Positions 16,930-26,491 of a stretch of 64,000 bases of DNA are shown here, one piece after another. Source of the stretch: Paramagnetospirillum magnetotacticum MS-1 (lineage in GTDB: Bacteria; Pseudomonadota; Alphaproteobacteria; Rhodospirillales; Magnetospirillaceae); assembly GCF_000829825.1 (NCBI RefSeq), contig NZ_JXSL01000030.1, positions 627,501-691,500 on the forward strand, written 5' to 3'. A program made the position numbers and the translations under genes. Numbering within the stretch: the first letter of the stretch is position 1; the number at the start of each line of letters is the position of its first letter. Below the pieces are notes generated by a model, which was given only the letters and a program-made list of their open reading frames with translations, searched no databases and was not told the DNA's origin.

Positions 16930-19857
16930 TTACTCCTCCCCATCGCCGCCGCTGGCCCATTCGCGCACGCGGGCCAGATGCAGGTAGTCGGAATATTTGG
17001 GAGCATGTTCGGGATGGGGCCGGGCCGCATAGGGCGTGGCCGGATCGTCGAAGACCGAGACCAGGGCGTGCAGTCCTTCCAGCGCCTCGGCGGCCAGGGT
17101 GGTGGCGTCGCCGCCCGCCTCGCGCTCGAAACCGCCATCGGCCCCGCCCTTGAGATGCCAGTAGAGCAGTTCCGAGACCGGCGCCGCCTTCACGCCCCCA
17201 AAGCCGCCATGGCGGGCGATCACGGCTTCCAAGGGCAATTGCGGCGCGAACCCGGCCGCCACTTCGCGGGCCTTGGGCGGCGTGCCGGTCTTGTAGTCGA
17301 TCAGGGCCAGCGTGCCGTCCTGCCCCTCGTCGATGCGGTCGGCCTTGGCGGTCAGGGTGAAGGGCCCGGCGGGGGCCTCGATCTCCAGGGCGCCGCCCGC
17401 CTCGGCATGGACGCGGCGCACCGCGTGGCGGCGGCCCATCTCCTTGGCCGCCACCCAGCGGGCCACGGATTCGAAGCGCGGCCACCAGAAGGCCCACAGG
17501 GCGGGTGACGTCACCTTGGCCTCGAAGACCTCGCGTCCGATGCGCAGCAATTCGCCTTGCGGATCGGAAGGGAGGTGAGCGGGCCAAGCCTTGAGGAACA
17601 GTTCCAGCGCCTCGTGCACCATGCTGCCGTATTCGGCCGCCCCGGGATCGGCGTCGATGGGCTTTAGCGCCTTGAGCCGCAGCACATGCTTGGCATAGAT
17701 GGCGTAGGGGTCACGCATCCAGGTCTCGATCTCGGTCACCGACAAACGCCGGGGCCGGGCCGAGACCGGGGGCGCGGGCGCCGGGATTTCCGGGCGCTTC
17801 CATCGGTCGGGCCGGTCGAGAAGCGCGTGCCATTCCAGCCATTGCGCCGCGTCCTGGTCGAAGGCCAGACCACTCCCTTTCATCACCGCATCCAGACGCA
17901 TTAGCCAGCGCGACGGCACGGTGGGCGTGCCGTCCACCCTAGACGAGCGGGTGAGAACCACCCGGGGCGCGGCGAAACCCTGGGCGAAGTCGTGGGCGGC
18001 AAGGCCGATGCGCCGTTCGGGCGGAGCGAGGCCGAAAGCGGCCTGCATGGGACGGCTCATCCAGGGATCGGCTTCGGGCGGCGCGGGCCAAGTTCCCTCG
18101 TTGAGCCCCCCCAGGATCAGAAGATCGGCGTGCTGCAAGCGGGCTTCCAGCGGCCCCCAGATAAACAGGCGGGGATGGTGGTCCCAGGCCGAACGTACCG
18201 CCACGCCAGCCATCAACTCATCAAACAAGGCCGGATAGCAGCGCCCGGCCATGACGCCAAGGGCTGGCGCGGCGGCGGCCAGATCGGCGGCGAAGCGCGC
18301 CGCCGTCTCCCCCGCCTCACCCCGCCACAGCCGGGCCGGGCCGGGCAACTGATCATCGGTGGCCAGCCATTCGGCGAATTCCATATGGGCGCGCAGCAGG
18401 TCGGCCAGGGTGCCCTCTTCCGCCTTCAGCCGATCGGCCAGGGGGGCGGCCATGGTTTCCAGATCGGCCAGCCAACCAGCCAGACGGGAGTCCTTTACCC
18501 CCTGGCGCAAACCCGCCACGCCGGGGGCCGGACGGGGACCGCGAAGGGCCAGGCGCTCCAGCCTACGGACCAGGGCACGGAAGGCCCCCGTCTCCAGCCC
18601 CCCCGCCGCCAGGGGATGCTTCAGGCAGGCCAGCACGGCATGGGGCGCGAAGTCCTCGGCCACCATCTCGGCCACGAGGCGCAAGAAGGCACCCGGCTCG
18701 GAAAGACCCAAACTCCGACCGGCGGAATCATCGATGCGGATGCCCCAGCGCTCCAACTCGCCCGCCACGCGGCGGGCCAGGCCGCGATCGGGGGTGACCA
18801 GGGCGGCGGTGTGGCCCGTACGGTCCAACTCGCGGCGCATCATCAGGGCGATGGCCCCGGCTTCTTCCCGGGGCGTGGGGGCGTCCAGGCGCCAAACCCC
18901 ATCCAGAACCCGAGGGTCGAGGGTGGGCAGATCGCGCCATGCCTCGCAGGTGGCGGCGGGACGCAGGGCCTCGGCCAGCAGGCGGACGCGGTCCTGGCGC
19001 AGATCCACATCATTGGTCAGCGGCCGCACCCGATGGCGCTCCACCCCCAGGCGGTCCAGCAGGGCCTTTAGTCCGTATTGCGGATGGGCGGGGTCCAGCA
19101 CCGCCCAGGACTCCTCGTCCATCGCCTTGTCGAGACCGGCCAGCACCACGCGGCCCGACGGCAGACCCGCCACCGCCGCCAGCAGATCGGCGGTGGCCGG
19201 GCGCGAACCGGTGGACCCGGCGGCAATGATCTTGTGGCGGGGCGGTCTGGCCCGCCAGGCCTCGATCTGGGCCGCCATCACCCGGTTCAGCCGGTCCTCG
19301 GGGTCCAGAACGCCGCGCTCGGCCAGGATGCCGGGCCAGGCCTCGGTCAGGATGGCGAGGAATTTCAGGGTCACCTGCCAATGCTCGGCGTATTCCTCGG
19401 GCACCAGCTTGGCCAGATCGGCGAAATCCAGGCGCTCCACCTGCACCGCGTCCAGCAGCTTGGCCAGTTCCGAGGCCAGACGCACCGCCTGATCGGGACT
19501 GGGAACATGGCCGCCTTGGGCCTGGGCCGCCGTCAGGATGAGACGGGCCAGAATCAGCACCCGCTCGGTGGGAGTGACCGCAGGCGCGATATCCAGCGGA
19601 TCGGCGCCCGCCAGATCCAGCTCCTCCTCGTCCATGTCGCCCAGCGGCCGCAGCCGGGGCAGCAGCAAGGGCCGCCCCCCCGACAGGCGCAGAAAGGCGT
19701 CGCTCATGGCCCGGCAGGCGCGCCGGGTCGGCAGCAGGATCTCCATATCGGCCAGGGCCAGCGGATCTCCCTCCGCCTCGGCCAGCAGATGGGCCGCCAG
19801 GGTGTCGACAAAGGCCGCGCCGGGCACAATGGTGAAGACAGGGCTCATGGAGGCCAT
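16930..19857 (-). CDS. addB: Double-strand break repair protein AddB
   Basis: AddB is the second subunit of the AddAB helicase-nuclease. This 975-residue protein has the alphaproteobacterial form: a helicase-like N-terminus (ILLPTRRACRAMSDAFLRLS), GSTGSRPATADLLAAVAGLP, and LLILGGLNEGTWPAPPEADP in the middle. The C-terminal RecB-like nuclease has TLALIDYKTGTPPKAREVAA, in which Asp and Lys of DYK are the catalytic motif. The tail PKYSDYLHLARVREW is typical. ATG 19857 has GAGGG four bases upstream; ATG 19848 is an alternative. It stands alone, about 13.7 kb from addA, although the two are usually adjacent. Identity is secure. Confidence 0.94.
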   Translation of the reverse strand: MASMSPVFTIVPGAAFVDTLAAHLLAEAEGDPLALADMEILLPTRRACRAMSDAFLRLSGGRPLLLPRLRPLGDMDEEELDLAGADPLDIAPAVTPTERVLILARLILTAAQAQGGHVPSPDQAVRLASELAKLLDAVQVERLDFADLAKLVPEEYAEHWQVTLKFLAILTEAWPGILAERGVLDPEDRLNRVMAAQIEAWRARPPRHKIIAAGSTGSRPATADLLAAVAGLPSGRVVLAGLDKAMDEESWAVLDPAHPQYGLKALLDRLGVERHRVRPLTNDVDLRQDRVRLLAEALRPAATCEAWRDLPTLDPRVLDGVWRLDAPTPREEAGAIALMMRRELDRTGHTAALVTPDRGLARRVAGELERWGIRIDDSAGRSLGLSEPGAFLRLVAEMVAEDFAPHAVLACLKHPLAAGGLETGAFRALVRRLERLALRGPRPAPGVAGLRQGVKDSRLAGWLADLETMAAPLADRLKAEEGTLADLLRAHMEFAEWLATDDQLPGPARLWRGEAGETAARFAADLAAAAPALGVMAGRCYPALFDELMAGVAVRSAWDHHPRLFIWGPLEARLQHADLLILGGLNEGTWPAPPEADPWMSRPMQAAFGLAPPERRIGLAAHDFAQGFAAPRVVLTRSSRVDGTPTVPSRWLMRLDAVMKGSGLAFDQDAAQWLEWHALLDRPDRWKRPEIPAPAPPVSARPRRLSVTEIETWMRDPYAIYAKHVLRLKALKPIDADPGAAEYGSMVHEALELFLKAWPAHLPSDPQGELLRIGREVFEAKVTSPALWAFWWPRFESVARWVAAKEMGRRHAVRRVHAEAGGALEIEAPAGPFTLTAKADRIDEGQDGTLALIDYKTGTPPKAREVAAGFAPQLPLEAVIARHGGFGGVKAAPVSELLYWHLKGGADGGFEREAGGDATTLAAEALEGLHALVSVFDDPATPYAARPHPEHAPKYSDYLHLARVREWASGGDGEE

Positions 19858-19882
19858 TGTCCCTCAATTGGACCCGACATGC

Positions 19883-19920
19883 AAAAGCCCCCGCCGGTTT
19901 CCCGACGGGGGCTTTCTTTT
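19883..19920 (-). terminator. Intrinsic terminator of acnB
   Basis: A GC-rich stem (AAAGCCCCCGCCGG against CCCGACGGGGGCTTT with one wobble) between the acnB stop (19939) and addB. Flanking A and T runs make it usable in both directions; on the minus strand it is the expected acnB terminator. Confidence 0.8.
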
Positions 19921-19938
19921 AGCGCAAGACGCCTTGGA

Positions 19939-22524
19939 TCAGACGGCGACCTTGTCGGCCACGTCGCTGAAGGCGGCGATCTTGTCGAAGTTCATGTAGC
20001 GGTAGACGTCGGCGGCCTTGGCGTTGACCACGTTCACCTGTTCCAGATACTCCGCCACGGTCGGGATCTTGCCCATCAGGGCGCAGACGGCGGCCAGCTC
20101 GGCGGAGCCGAGATAGACGTTGGTGTCGATGCCCAGACGGTTGGGGAAGTTGCGCGTCGAGGTGGACATGGCGGTGGAACCCTTGCGGATCTGCGCCTGA
20201 TTGCCCATGCACAGCGAGCAGCCCGGCATTTCCATGCGCGCGCCCGACTTGCCCAGGATGGAGTAGTAGCCTTCCTCGTTGAGGATCAGGGCGTCCATCT
20301 TGGTGGGCGGAGCGATCCACAGGCGCGTCGGGATGTCGGACTTGCCTTCCAGCACCTTACCGGCGGCGCGGAAGTGACCGATATTGGTCATGCAGGACCC
20401 GATGAACACCTCGTCGATCTTGGCGCCCGCCACTTCCGACAGCAGCTTGACGTCGTCGGGATCGTTGGGGCAAGCGACGATGGGTTCCTTGACATCGGCC
20501 AGATCGATCTCGATCACGGCGGCGTATTCGGCGTCCGCATCGGGGGCCAGCAGATCGGGCTTCTTGATCCAGGCTTCCATGGCCTTGATGCGGCGGCCCA
20601 GCGTGCGCGGATCCTCGTAGCCGTTGGCGATCATCCACTTCATCAGAGTGATGTTGGACGTCATGTACTCGATGATCGGAGCCTTATCCAGACGCACCGA
20701 GCAGGCGGCGGCCGAACGCTCGGCGGCGGCGTCGGAGAGTTCGAACGCCTGCTCGACCTTGAGGTCGGGCAGTCCCTCGATCTCCAGGATGCGGCCGGAG
20801 AAGACGTTCTTCTTGCCCTTCTTCTCCACGGTCAGCAGACCGGCGCGGATGGCGTAAAGGGGGATGGCGTTGACCAGGTCACGCAGCGTGACGCCGGGCT
20901 GCATTTTACCCTTGAAGCGCACCAGCACCGATTCCGGCATGTCGAGCGGCATGACGCCGGTCGCGGCGGCGAAGGCCACCAGACCGGAACCGGCCGGGAA
21001 GGAGATGCCGATGGGGAAGCGGGTGTGGGAATCGCCGCCGGTGCCCACGGTGTCGGGCAGCAGCAGACGGTTCAGCCAGGAATGGATGACGCCGTCGCCG
21101 GGGCGCAGAGCCACGCCGCCGCGGGTCGAGATGAAGCCCGGCAGCTCGCGGTGGGTCTTGACGTCCACCAGCTTCGGATAGGCGGCGGTGTGGCAGAAGG
21201 ACTGCATCACCATATCGGCGGAGAAGCCGAGACAGGCCAGATCCTTCAACTCGTCACGGGTCATGGGACCGGTGGTGTCCTGGGAACCCACGGTGGTCAT
21301 CTTGGGCTCGCAATAGGTGCCCGGACGCATGCCCTTGCCCTCGGGCAGGCCACAGGCGCGGCCGACCATCTTCTGGGCGAGCGAGAAGCCCTTGCCGGTG
21401 TCCTTGGGCACGGCCGGCAGGCGGAACAGGGTGGAGACCGGCAGACCCAGGGCCTCGCGGGCCTTGGCGGTCAGGCCCCGGCCAATGATCAGCGGAATGC
21501 GGCCACCGGCGCGCACTTCGTCGAAGATCACGTCCGACTTCACCTTGAACTCGGCGATGACCTTGCCGTCCTTGAGCGCCTTGCCCTCATAGGGACGCAG
21601 TTCGACCACGTCGCCCATGTTCATCTGGTTGACGTCCAGCTCGATGGGCAGAGCACCGGCATCTTCCATGGTGTTGTAGAAGATGGGAGCGATCTTGGTG
21701 CCCAGACAGACGCCGCCGAAGCGCTTGTTCGGCACGAAGGGGATGTCCTCGCCGGTGAACCACAGCACCGAATTGGTGGCGGATTTGCGCGACGAGCCGG
21801 TGCCCACCACGTCGCCCACATAGGCCACCAGATTGCCCTTCTTGGCCAGGCCTTCCAGCTGCTTCAAGGGGCCGCGATTGCCGGGCTCGTCGGCTTCGAT
21901 GCCGGGGCGGGGATTCTTCAGCATGGCAAGCGCATGCAAGGGGATGTCGGGGCGGCTCCAGGCGTCGGGAGCGGGCGACAGATCGTCGGTGTTGGTCTCG
22001 CCGGTCACCTTGAAGATGGTGACGGTCAGCGACTTCGGCACTTCCGGGCGGGACGTGAACCACTCGGCATCGGCCCAGGACTGGATCACCGCCTTGGCAT
22101 TGGCGTTGCCCTTGTCGGCCAGTTCCTTGACATCATGGAAGAAGTCGAACACCAGCAGGGTCTTCTTCAGACCCTCGGCGGCGACACCGCCCACCTTGGC
22201 ATCGGCCAGCAGCTCGATCAGCGGCTTGACGTTGAAGCCGCCCAGCATGGTGCCCAGCAGTTCGGCGGCCTTCTCGCGGCTGATCAGCGCGCAAGCGACG
22301 GTGCCCTTGGCCACCTTGTCCAGGAACTCGGCCTTGATCTTGGCGGCGTCGTCCACACCGGCGGGAACGCGATAGGTGATCAGATCGACGAGGGTTTGTT
22401 CCTCGCCCTTGGGCGGGTTCAGCAGCAGGCCCACCAGGGCCTCGGTCTGCTCCGCCGACAACGGCAGGGGGGGAATCCCGAGCGCGGCGCGTTCGGCGAC
22501 ATGCTGGCGATAGGCTTCAAGCAC
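19939..22524 (-). CDS. acnB: Aconitate hydratase B (bifunctional with 2-methylisocitrate dehydratase)
   Basis: A 861-residue AcnB, the citrate-cycle aconitase that interconverts citrate and isocitrate, and in many bacteria also 2-methylisocitrate. The N-terminal HEAT-like domain begins [20 protein letters not shown]. The swivelling domain ([40 protein letters not shown]) follows, and the catalytic domains form the C-terminal half. The 4Fe-4S ligand cysteines are visible in [19 protein letters not shown] and [20 protein letters not shown]. The start is GTG 22524 with GAGAGGA 8 bases upstream. The long upstream region holds a structured repeat. Identity is certain. Confidence 0.97.
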   Translation of the reverse strand: MLEAYRQHVAERAALGIPPLPLSAEQTEALVGLLLNPPKGEEQTLVDLITYRVPAGVDDAAKIKAEFLDKVAKGTVACALISREKAAELLGTMLGGFNVKPLIELLADAKVGGVAAEGLKKTLLVFDFFHDVKELADKGNANAKAVIQSWADAEWFTSRPEVPKSLTVTIFKVTGETNTDDLSPAPDAWSRPDIPLHALAMLKNPRPGIEADEPGNRGPLKQLEGLAKKGNLVAYVGDVVGTGSSRKSATNSVLWFTGEDIPFVPNKRFGGVCLGTKIAPIFYNTMEDAGALPIELDVNQMNMGDVVELRPYEGKALKDGKVIAEFKVKSDVIFDEVRAGGRIPLIIGRGLTAKAREALGLPVSTLFRLPAVPKDTGKGFSLAQKMVGRACGLPEGKGMRPGTYCEPKMTTVGSQDTTGPMTRDELKDLACLGFSADMVMQSFCHTAAYPKLVDVKTHRELPGFISTRGGVALRPGDGVIHSWLNRLLLPDTVGTGGDSHTRFPIGISFPAGSGLVAFAAATGVMPLDMPESVLVRFKGKMQPGVTLRDLVNAIPLYAIRAGLLTVEKKGKKNVFSGRILEIEGLPDLKVEQAFELSDAAAERSAAACSVRLDKAPIIEYMTSNITLMKWMIANGYEDPRTLGRRIKAMEAWIKKPDLLAPDADAEYAAVIEIDLADVKEPIVACPNDPDDVKLLSEVAGAKIDEVFIGSCMTNIGHFRAAGKVLEGKSDIPTRLWIAPPTKMDALILNEEGYYSILGKSGARMEMPGCSLCMGNQAQIRKGSTAMSTSTRNFPNRLGIDTNVYLGSAELAAVCALMGKIPTVAEYLEQVNVVNAKAADVYRYMNFDKIAAFSDVADKVAV

Positions 22525-22885
22525 GGCGTAATCCTCTCGATCAAGGTTGCGGCCCCACTTCCGGGTGGTTCGGCCGATCCGTTGGACGCGCGCAAACGCC
22601 GCGACCTTGGCTGTTGCCGAGGTCCCCGGTGTCCGGCGCGCAGGATACCACCCTTAAGTGGGGGTTCAAGCGGAAGAAAACTACCCCCATCCCCGGCCTG
22701 GGGAAAAGACAAATTCTTTCCGCGCCCCGCATGGCGTCCATGAAATCGCCACAATTGGCCTTGATGATCCCCGACATGGCCCCCACTCAAGGCTGCCGCC
22801 CCCGTCCCCTCTTCGGCGGCACGCCGGCCAGACGCGGCGGTCGGTGCTTCCCCCCCCCTGGCACCGGCCGCCGCATTTATTTTCC
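22525..22885. promoter_or_regulatory. acnB upstream region
   Basis: 360 bases without a credible gene; short open frames here have no ribosome sites or recognisable motifs. It should contain the acnB promoter and leader. I could not assign a promoter. A partial palindrome near 22650 (CCACCCTTAAGTGGGG) is the only symmetry I saw. Confidence 0.35.
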
Positions 22886-22960
22886 AGGCCCCTCAATCGC
22901 CGGGCGCCGCCCGTGGCGGCTTGGCTCCCGCCGCATAAGCGGCGCGGCCCTTTGGGCCTA
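22886..22960. repeat. Structured intergenic repeat, copy B
   Basis: The second copy of the element at 16814-16890. It has a GCCGCC/GGCGGC hairpin, a CGCCGC/GCGGCG hairpin with loop ATAA, and GGCCC/GGGCC. Stem sequences differ from copy A but remain paired. It lies between the DUF1848 gene and acnB. Confidence 0.7.
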
Positions 22961-22961
22961 T

Positions 22962-22986
22962 CCGTGATTTGCCTGGCAAATCACGG
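22962..22986 (-). terminator. Hairpin abutting repeat copy B
   Basis: A near-perfect 11-12 bp stem, CCGTGATTTGCC with GGCAAATCACGG, located 8 bases after the DUF1848 stop on the minus strand. It is unrelated in sequence to the hairpin next to copy A but occupies the same position relative to the repeat. It probably terminates the DUF1848 gene. Confidence 0.5.
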
Positions 22987-22994
22987 CGTTTTCG

Positions 22995-23924
22995 TCACAA
23001 CAATGTCGGCGGAGCCTCTGCCTGCTCCAACCAAGGCGGCGGCAGCAGGAATTCGCTATCCGGGTCATGCTCGGCGTAGCGGCGCTTGGCCAGGGAGCGG
23101 GTGCCCACCGCGTAGCAATAGACACAGCCGTGGGGGCAGGTGTCGTATTCGCCGATGTCGCGGCTTTCAAAGCACTGGCAGCCGGGGCGGTTGCCCTTGA
23201 CCTTGGCGCTGATGCGGCGGTCCAGCCCCCATCCGGCCGCCACGTCTTCCAGCCTGCGGGCATCGATGCAGGACGATGGCAGGGTCCCCGGCCCCACCAG
23301 ATCGGGCTGGGAACAAAGCGTCAGGCGGATGCCGTGGCCTGCCGCCCGTTCTCCCAGGCGTCGCAGCAGCGCACGCTTATCATCGGGGGATGGATCACCC
23401 CAGCCGAAATGATGAGCGCGGGCCGCCACCTCCAGATTGCGTCCGGTCTTGCGGTAAAGGGTCGCGAAGGATACCGATACCTCGTCGGTGACGCCTTCGA
23501 GACGCTCCGCCAGCCTGGCGAAATTCGCCTCGTGCCAGTCCAGCGGAGTGAGCGAAGTGGCGACAATGGGATCATAGCGCCACACCACCACCCTTGGGCC
23601 GTGGCGCCCGGCCAGTTCCGCCATCAGGGCCAGGGATCGCTCCACCTCGATCACCGAACTTTCCAGGGCGCGGGGATAGCCGGTCAGGGTGCATTGGACG
23701 ACAAACGGCAATTGGGCCCGGCGAATCTCGTCCAGAGCGTCGCGAAAGGGACCGGGATTGCGCGTCCAGAACACGAAACCGTCCACACCGGAGCGCAACG
23801 CGATGGTGGAGATCTGGCGGCCATAGGGATTGACCGCCTTGGCCCATCCCGCCCGGAACCTGTTGAGGAACCAGCGGCCGTAAAAGGCGGGAATATCGGT
23901 GCGATAGCTGGCCGAGATGATCAT
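22995..23924 (-). CDS. DUF1848 family iron-sulfur protein
   Basis: A 309-residue DUF1848 protein, a family grouped with radical-SAM-like enzymes and of unknown reaction. ATG 23924 is chosen because the family begins MIISASYRTDIPAFYGRWF; the 12 upstream codons are not conserved in character. The C-terminus carries a Cys cluster, PGCQCFESRDIGEYDTCPHG then CVYCYAVG, in which C-x3-C-x2-C resembles a radical SAM 4Fe-4S motif but sits at the C-terminus rather than the N-terminus. VVVWRYDPIVATSLTPLDWH is another family block. It stands alone, divergent from the lytic transglycosylase gene. Confidence 0.87.
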   Translation of the reverse strand: MIISASYRTDIPAFYGRWFLNRFRAGWAKAVNPYGRQISTIALRSGVDGFVFWTRNPGPFRDALDEIRRAQLPFVVQCTLTGYPRALESSVIEVERSLALMAELAGRHGPRVVVWRYDPIVATSLTPLDWHEANFARLAERLEGVTDEVSVSFATLYRKTGRNLEVAARAHHFGWGDPSPDDKRALLRRLGERAAGHGIRLTLCSQPDLVGPGTLPSSCIDARRLEDVAAGWGLDRRISAKVKGNRPGCQCFESRDIGEYDTCPHGCVYCYAVGTRSLAKRRYAEHDPDSEFLLPPPWLEQAEAPPTLL

Positions 23925-23993
23925 TTCGCCATTATGGAACTTAGCGGCGGGTCCTGCCACCAGGACTCGACGTGTTTAAGCAAGCCATTGTTC

Positions 23994-24012
23994 TATAATG
24001 TATTTTTACATT
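23994..24012 (+). promoter_or_regulatory. AT-rich candidate -10 element and short inverted repeat
   Basis: TATAAT at 23994-23999 overlaps a perfect inverted repeat AATGTA-TTTT-TACATT (23997-24012) in an AT-rich patch of the divergent region between the DUF1848 and transglycosylase genes. I see no good -35 for it. It may be a promoter with an operator for the plus-strand gene at 24178. Confidence 0.35.
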
Positions 24013-24177
24013 CTGTTCATGAATCGCGAGTCGTTTTTCGTTGCTCTGGCGGGGGGTGTCATTTATAAAACCGGGGACCGCGATTGGTTTTGTCGATAAC
24101 CCCCGTGGTCCGATCCCGGCGCGCGATCCGCGAGCGGCGGGCGAATCGGACCGACAGCGATATAGAGGAGAACAGCC

Positions 24178-26007
24178 TTGCGCGACAGGCTCCTCCCGGC
24201 AGTGATGCTGGCGATCATGGCAGCGACCTCCCCGGCCCTGGCGGGCGAATCCGTCACGTCGGACAAAGTGCGAGTCGCAGCCGCGGACGGCCCCCAGACG
24301 GCCGCCATTCTCCCCGGTTCCAACCGCGAAGCCCGCGTGGCCCCCTTGCCCAAGCCCCTGTCGGCCGGTGATGTGGAACTCTACAAGCGGGTGATGGCGC
24401 TGCAGGCCTCGGGGCAGTTTGCCGCCGCCGACCGCGAGATGGGCAAGATCCGCGACGAATTGCTGAAGGGCTATGTGCTGGCCCAACGCCTGACGGCGCC
24501 GGGCGCCAAGCCCAAATTCCAAGAAATCCGGGCCTGGCTGGCTGATTACGCCGACCTGCCCCAGGCGGAATCCATCCACAAACTGGCCAAGGGTCTCAAG
24601 GGCGGCAAGGGCGGCGGCGCATTGCGCTCCCCGGCCAAGGGCGGCCTCAAGGGCACCGGCATCGATACCGAGGCCGACGGCGCCACTTGGGAAGAGGTGG
24701 CCTATGACGTGGATGGCTCCTCGGCCAAGGCCAGGGCGCTCAAGACCAGGCTGCGCCAGTCCCTGCGGGACGAGGAACCCGCCAAGGTCGAGGCCCTGCT
24801 GGCCTCGTCCGAGGCCCAGTCCCTGTCTTCCCTGGATTTCGACCGCCTGCGCCTGATGGTCGCCGCCGATCATTTCGCCGGTGGCCGCGATGAACCCGCC
24901 TTTGCCCTGGCCGGTCCCGCGGCCGAGCGCTCGGGCGAGCAGCTTCCCGCCGCCCACTGGATCGCCGGCCTGGCCCAGTGGCGCATGGGCAAGCCCGACG
25001 TGGCGCGCCGCCATTTCGAGGAAGTGGCCAAATATTCCGATGGCCAGGAATGGCTGTCCGCCGCCGGTGCCTTCTGGGCGGCGCGGGCCAATCTGGTGAC
25101 AAAGCGTCCCGAGGCGGTCAATCACTGGCTGGAACTGGCCGCCACCTCGTCGCGCACCTATTACGGCCTGCTGGCCCGTGCCGAACTGGGCCATGAGTCC
25201 GAGTTCTCGTGGGAGGTTCCGCCCTTCACCGAGGGCGATGCCGATCTGTTGATGCGCGTTCCCGCCGCGCGCCGCGCCCTGGGCCTGCTGCAACTGGGCG
25301 ACCATAACGGCGCCGAGGAAGAGCTGCGCAAGCTTTATCCCAGCGCCAGCAAGGGATTGCGCCAGTCCATGCTGGTCATGGCCTATGCCGGTCAGATGCC
25401 TGCTTTGGCGGTCAGCCTGGGCGGCTCCCTGCCGCGCGAGAACGGCCGCCTGCACGATGCCGCCGCCTTCCCGGTGCCCGACTGGACGCCCAAGGGTGGC
25501 TGGCAGGTGGACAAGGCCCTGGTCTTCGCCCTGGTCCGTCAGGAATCCGCCTTCAACCCCCATGCCCGCTCGGGCGCCGGAGCGGCGGGGCTGATGCAGT
25601 TGATGCCCGCCACCGCCGCCGCCATCGGCGGCCGGGGCGCCAATGCCCGCCTCTCCGATCCCGAGCACAATCTGGGTCTCGGCCAGCGCTATGTGATCAA
25701 GCTGCTGGAGGAGGAGCCGGTCAACGGCAACCTCCTGTTGATGACGGCGGCCTATAATGCCGGACCCGGCAATCTGAGCCGTTGGCTCTCCAATATCCGC
25801 CACAACGACGACCCGTTGCTGCTGGTGGAAAGTATTCCCGCCCGCCAGACCCGCGCCTTCGTGCAAAGGGTGATGACCGGCTACTGGATCTATCAAAGCC
25901 GCCTGGGCCAGAAATCCGACACTCTGGATGCCGTGGCGGCGGGCGAATGGCCGCTCTATACCGGCCAGGACCCGGTCCATGCGAAGGCTCTGAAGGTATC
26001 GCGCTGA
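24178..26007 (+). CDS. Soluble lytic murein transglycosylase (Slt70-like)
   Basis: A 609-residue periplasmic lytic transglycosylase that cleaves peptidoglycan glycan strands with formation of 1,6-anhydromuramic ends. It starts at TTG 24178 after AGGAG; the signal peptide is about residues 1-22 (LLPAVMLAIMAATSPALAGE). A long alpha-helical superhelical U/L-type region spans about 60-430, with a Gly/Lys-rich insertion near 140-165. The C-terminal SLT domain has the catalytic Glu456 in ALVRQESAFNPHARSGAGAA, then GLMQLMPATAAAIG and AAYNAGPGNLSRWL. It may be co-transcribed with hprK, 52 bases downstream, but the functions are unrelated. Confidence 0.94.
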   Translation: MRDRLLPAVMLAIMAATSPALAGESVTSDKVRVAAADGPQTAAILPGSNREARVAPLPKPLSAGDVELYKRVMALQASGQFAAADREMGKIRDELLKGYVLAQRLTAPGAKPKFQEIRAWLADYADLPQAESIHKLAKGLKGGKGGGALRSPAKGGLKGTGIDTEADGATWEEVAYDVDGSSAKARALKTRLRQSLRDEEPAKVEALLASSEAQSLSSLDFDRLRLMVAADHFAGGRDEPAFALAGPAAERSGEQLPAAHWIAGLAQWRMGKPDVARRHFEEVAKYSDGQEWLSAAGAFWAARANLVTKRPEAVNHWLELAATSSRTYYGLLARAELGHESEFSWEVPPFTEGDADLLMRVPAARRALGLLQLGDHNGAEEELRKLYPSASKGLRQSMLVMAYAGQMPALAVSLGGSLPRENGRLHDAAAFPVPDWTPKGGWQVDKALVFALVRQESAFNPHARSGAGAAGLMQLMPATAAAIGGRGANARLSDPEHNLGLGQRYVIKLLEEEPVNGNLLLMTAAYNAGPGNLSRWLSNIRHNDDPLLLVESIPARQTRAFVQRVMTGYWIYQSRLGQKSDTLDAVAAGEWPLYTGQDPVHAKALKVSR

Positions 26008-26059
26008 TCCCTGATCCGGTTGTCTTGACTCCGGCGGGTGGCGTCGTCACCCTTCGTCC

Positions 26060-26491
26060 ATGACCCTGGTTCACGGCACATGTGTGGCCATTGACGGGCG
26101 CGGCGTTCTGCTGCGCGGTCCTTCGGGCGGCGGAAAGTCGGATCTGGCGCTTCGCCTGATTGATGGCGGAGCCGTGCTGGTGGCCGACGACCAGACCCAT
26201 CTGGAGCGCGAGGGCAATGCCCTGATCGCCCGCCCGCCCGCGACCATCGCCGGGTGGCTGGAAGTGCGCGGCCTGGGCCTGGTCCGCACACCTCATCTGG
26301 ACCAGGCGCCGCTGGATCTGGTGATCGATCTGGTGACGCCATCCGAGGTGGAGCGGCTGCCGGAACCGAACGCCTTGGAATTGCTGGGATTGGCCATCCG
26401 GCATCTGCGCCTTTCCCCCTTCGAGGACTCGGCGGCCGCGAAGGTTCGCCTTGCGATGCGCGCTTCAACGCGAGATATAATGCCGCTGTGA
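26060..26491 (+). CDS. hprK: HPr kinase/phosphorylase, short alphaproteobacterial type
   Basis: A 143-residue HPr kinase/phosphorylase containing only the catalytic domain, as usual in alphaproteobacteria. It phosphorylates and dephosphorylates the regulatory Ser of HPr. Walker A is RGPSGGGKSDLALRLIDGG, followed by the metal-binding ADDQTHLER; EVRGLGLVRTPHLDQAPLDL is the family signature. Its stop overlaps the rapZ start by one base (TGATG). The operon continues with EIIA, HPr and EI, so it probably controls HPr at 27889-28194. The chvI-chvG genes often found upstream in this class are absent here. Confidence 0.93.
   Translation: MTLVHGTCVAIDGRGVLLRGPSGGGKSDLALRLIDGGAVLVADDQTHLEREGNALIARPPATIAGWLEVRGLGLVRTPHLDQAPLDLVIDLVTPSEVERLPEPNALELLGLAIRHLRLSPFEDSAAAKVRLAMRASTRDIMPL

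Noticed and set aside
19078-22743. Very long plus-strand open frame (1221 codons) opposite addB and acnB
   Set aside because: It covers two certain minus-strand genes, is rich in His, Gly, Gln and Ala, and has no recognisable domain. It is an effect of high GC content in the third codon position.
23941-25980. Minus-strand open frame of 679 codons opposite the lytic transglycosylase
   Set aside because: The plus-strand gene has a signal peptide and catalytic motif, while the antisense product is compositionally biased and unrecognised.
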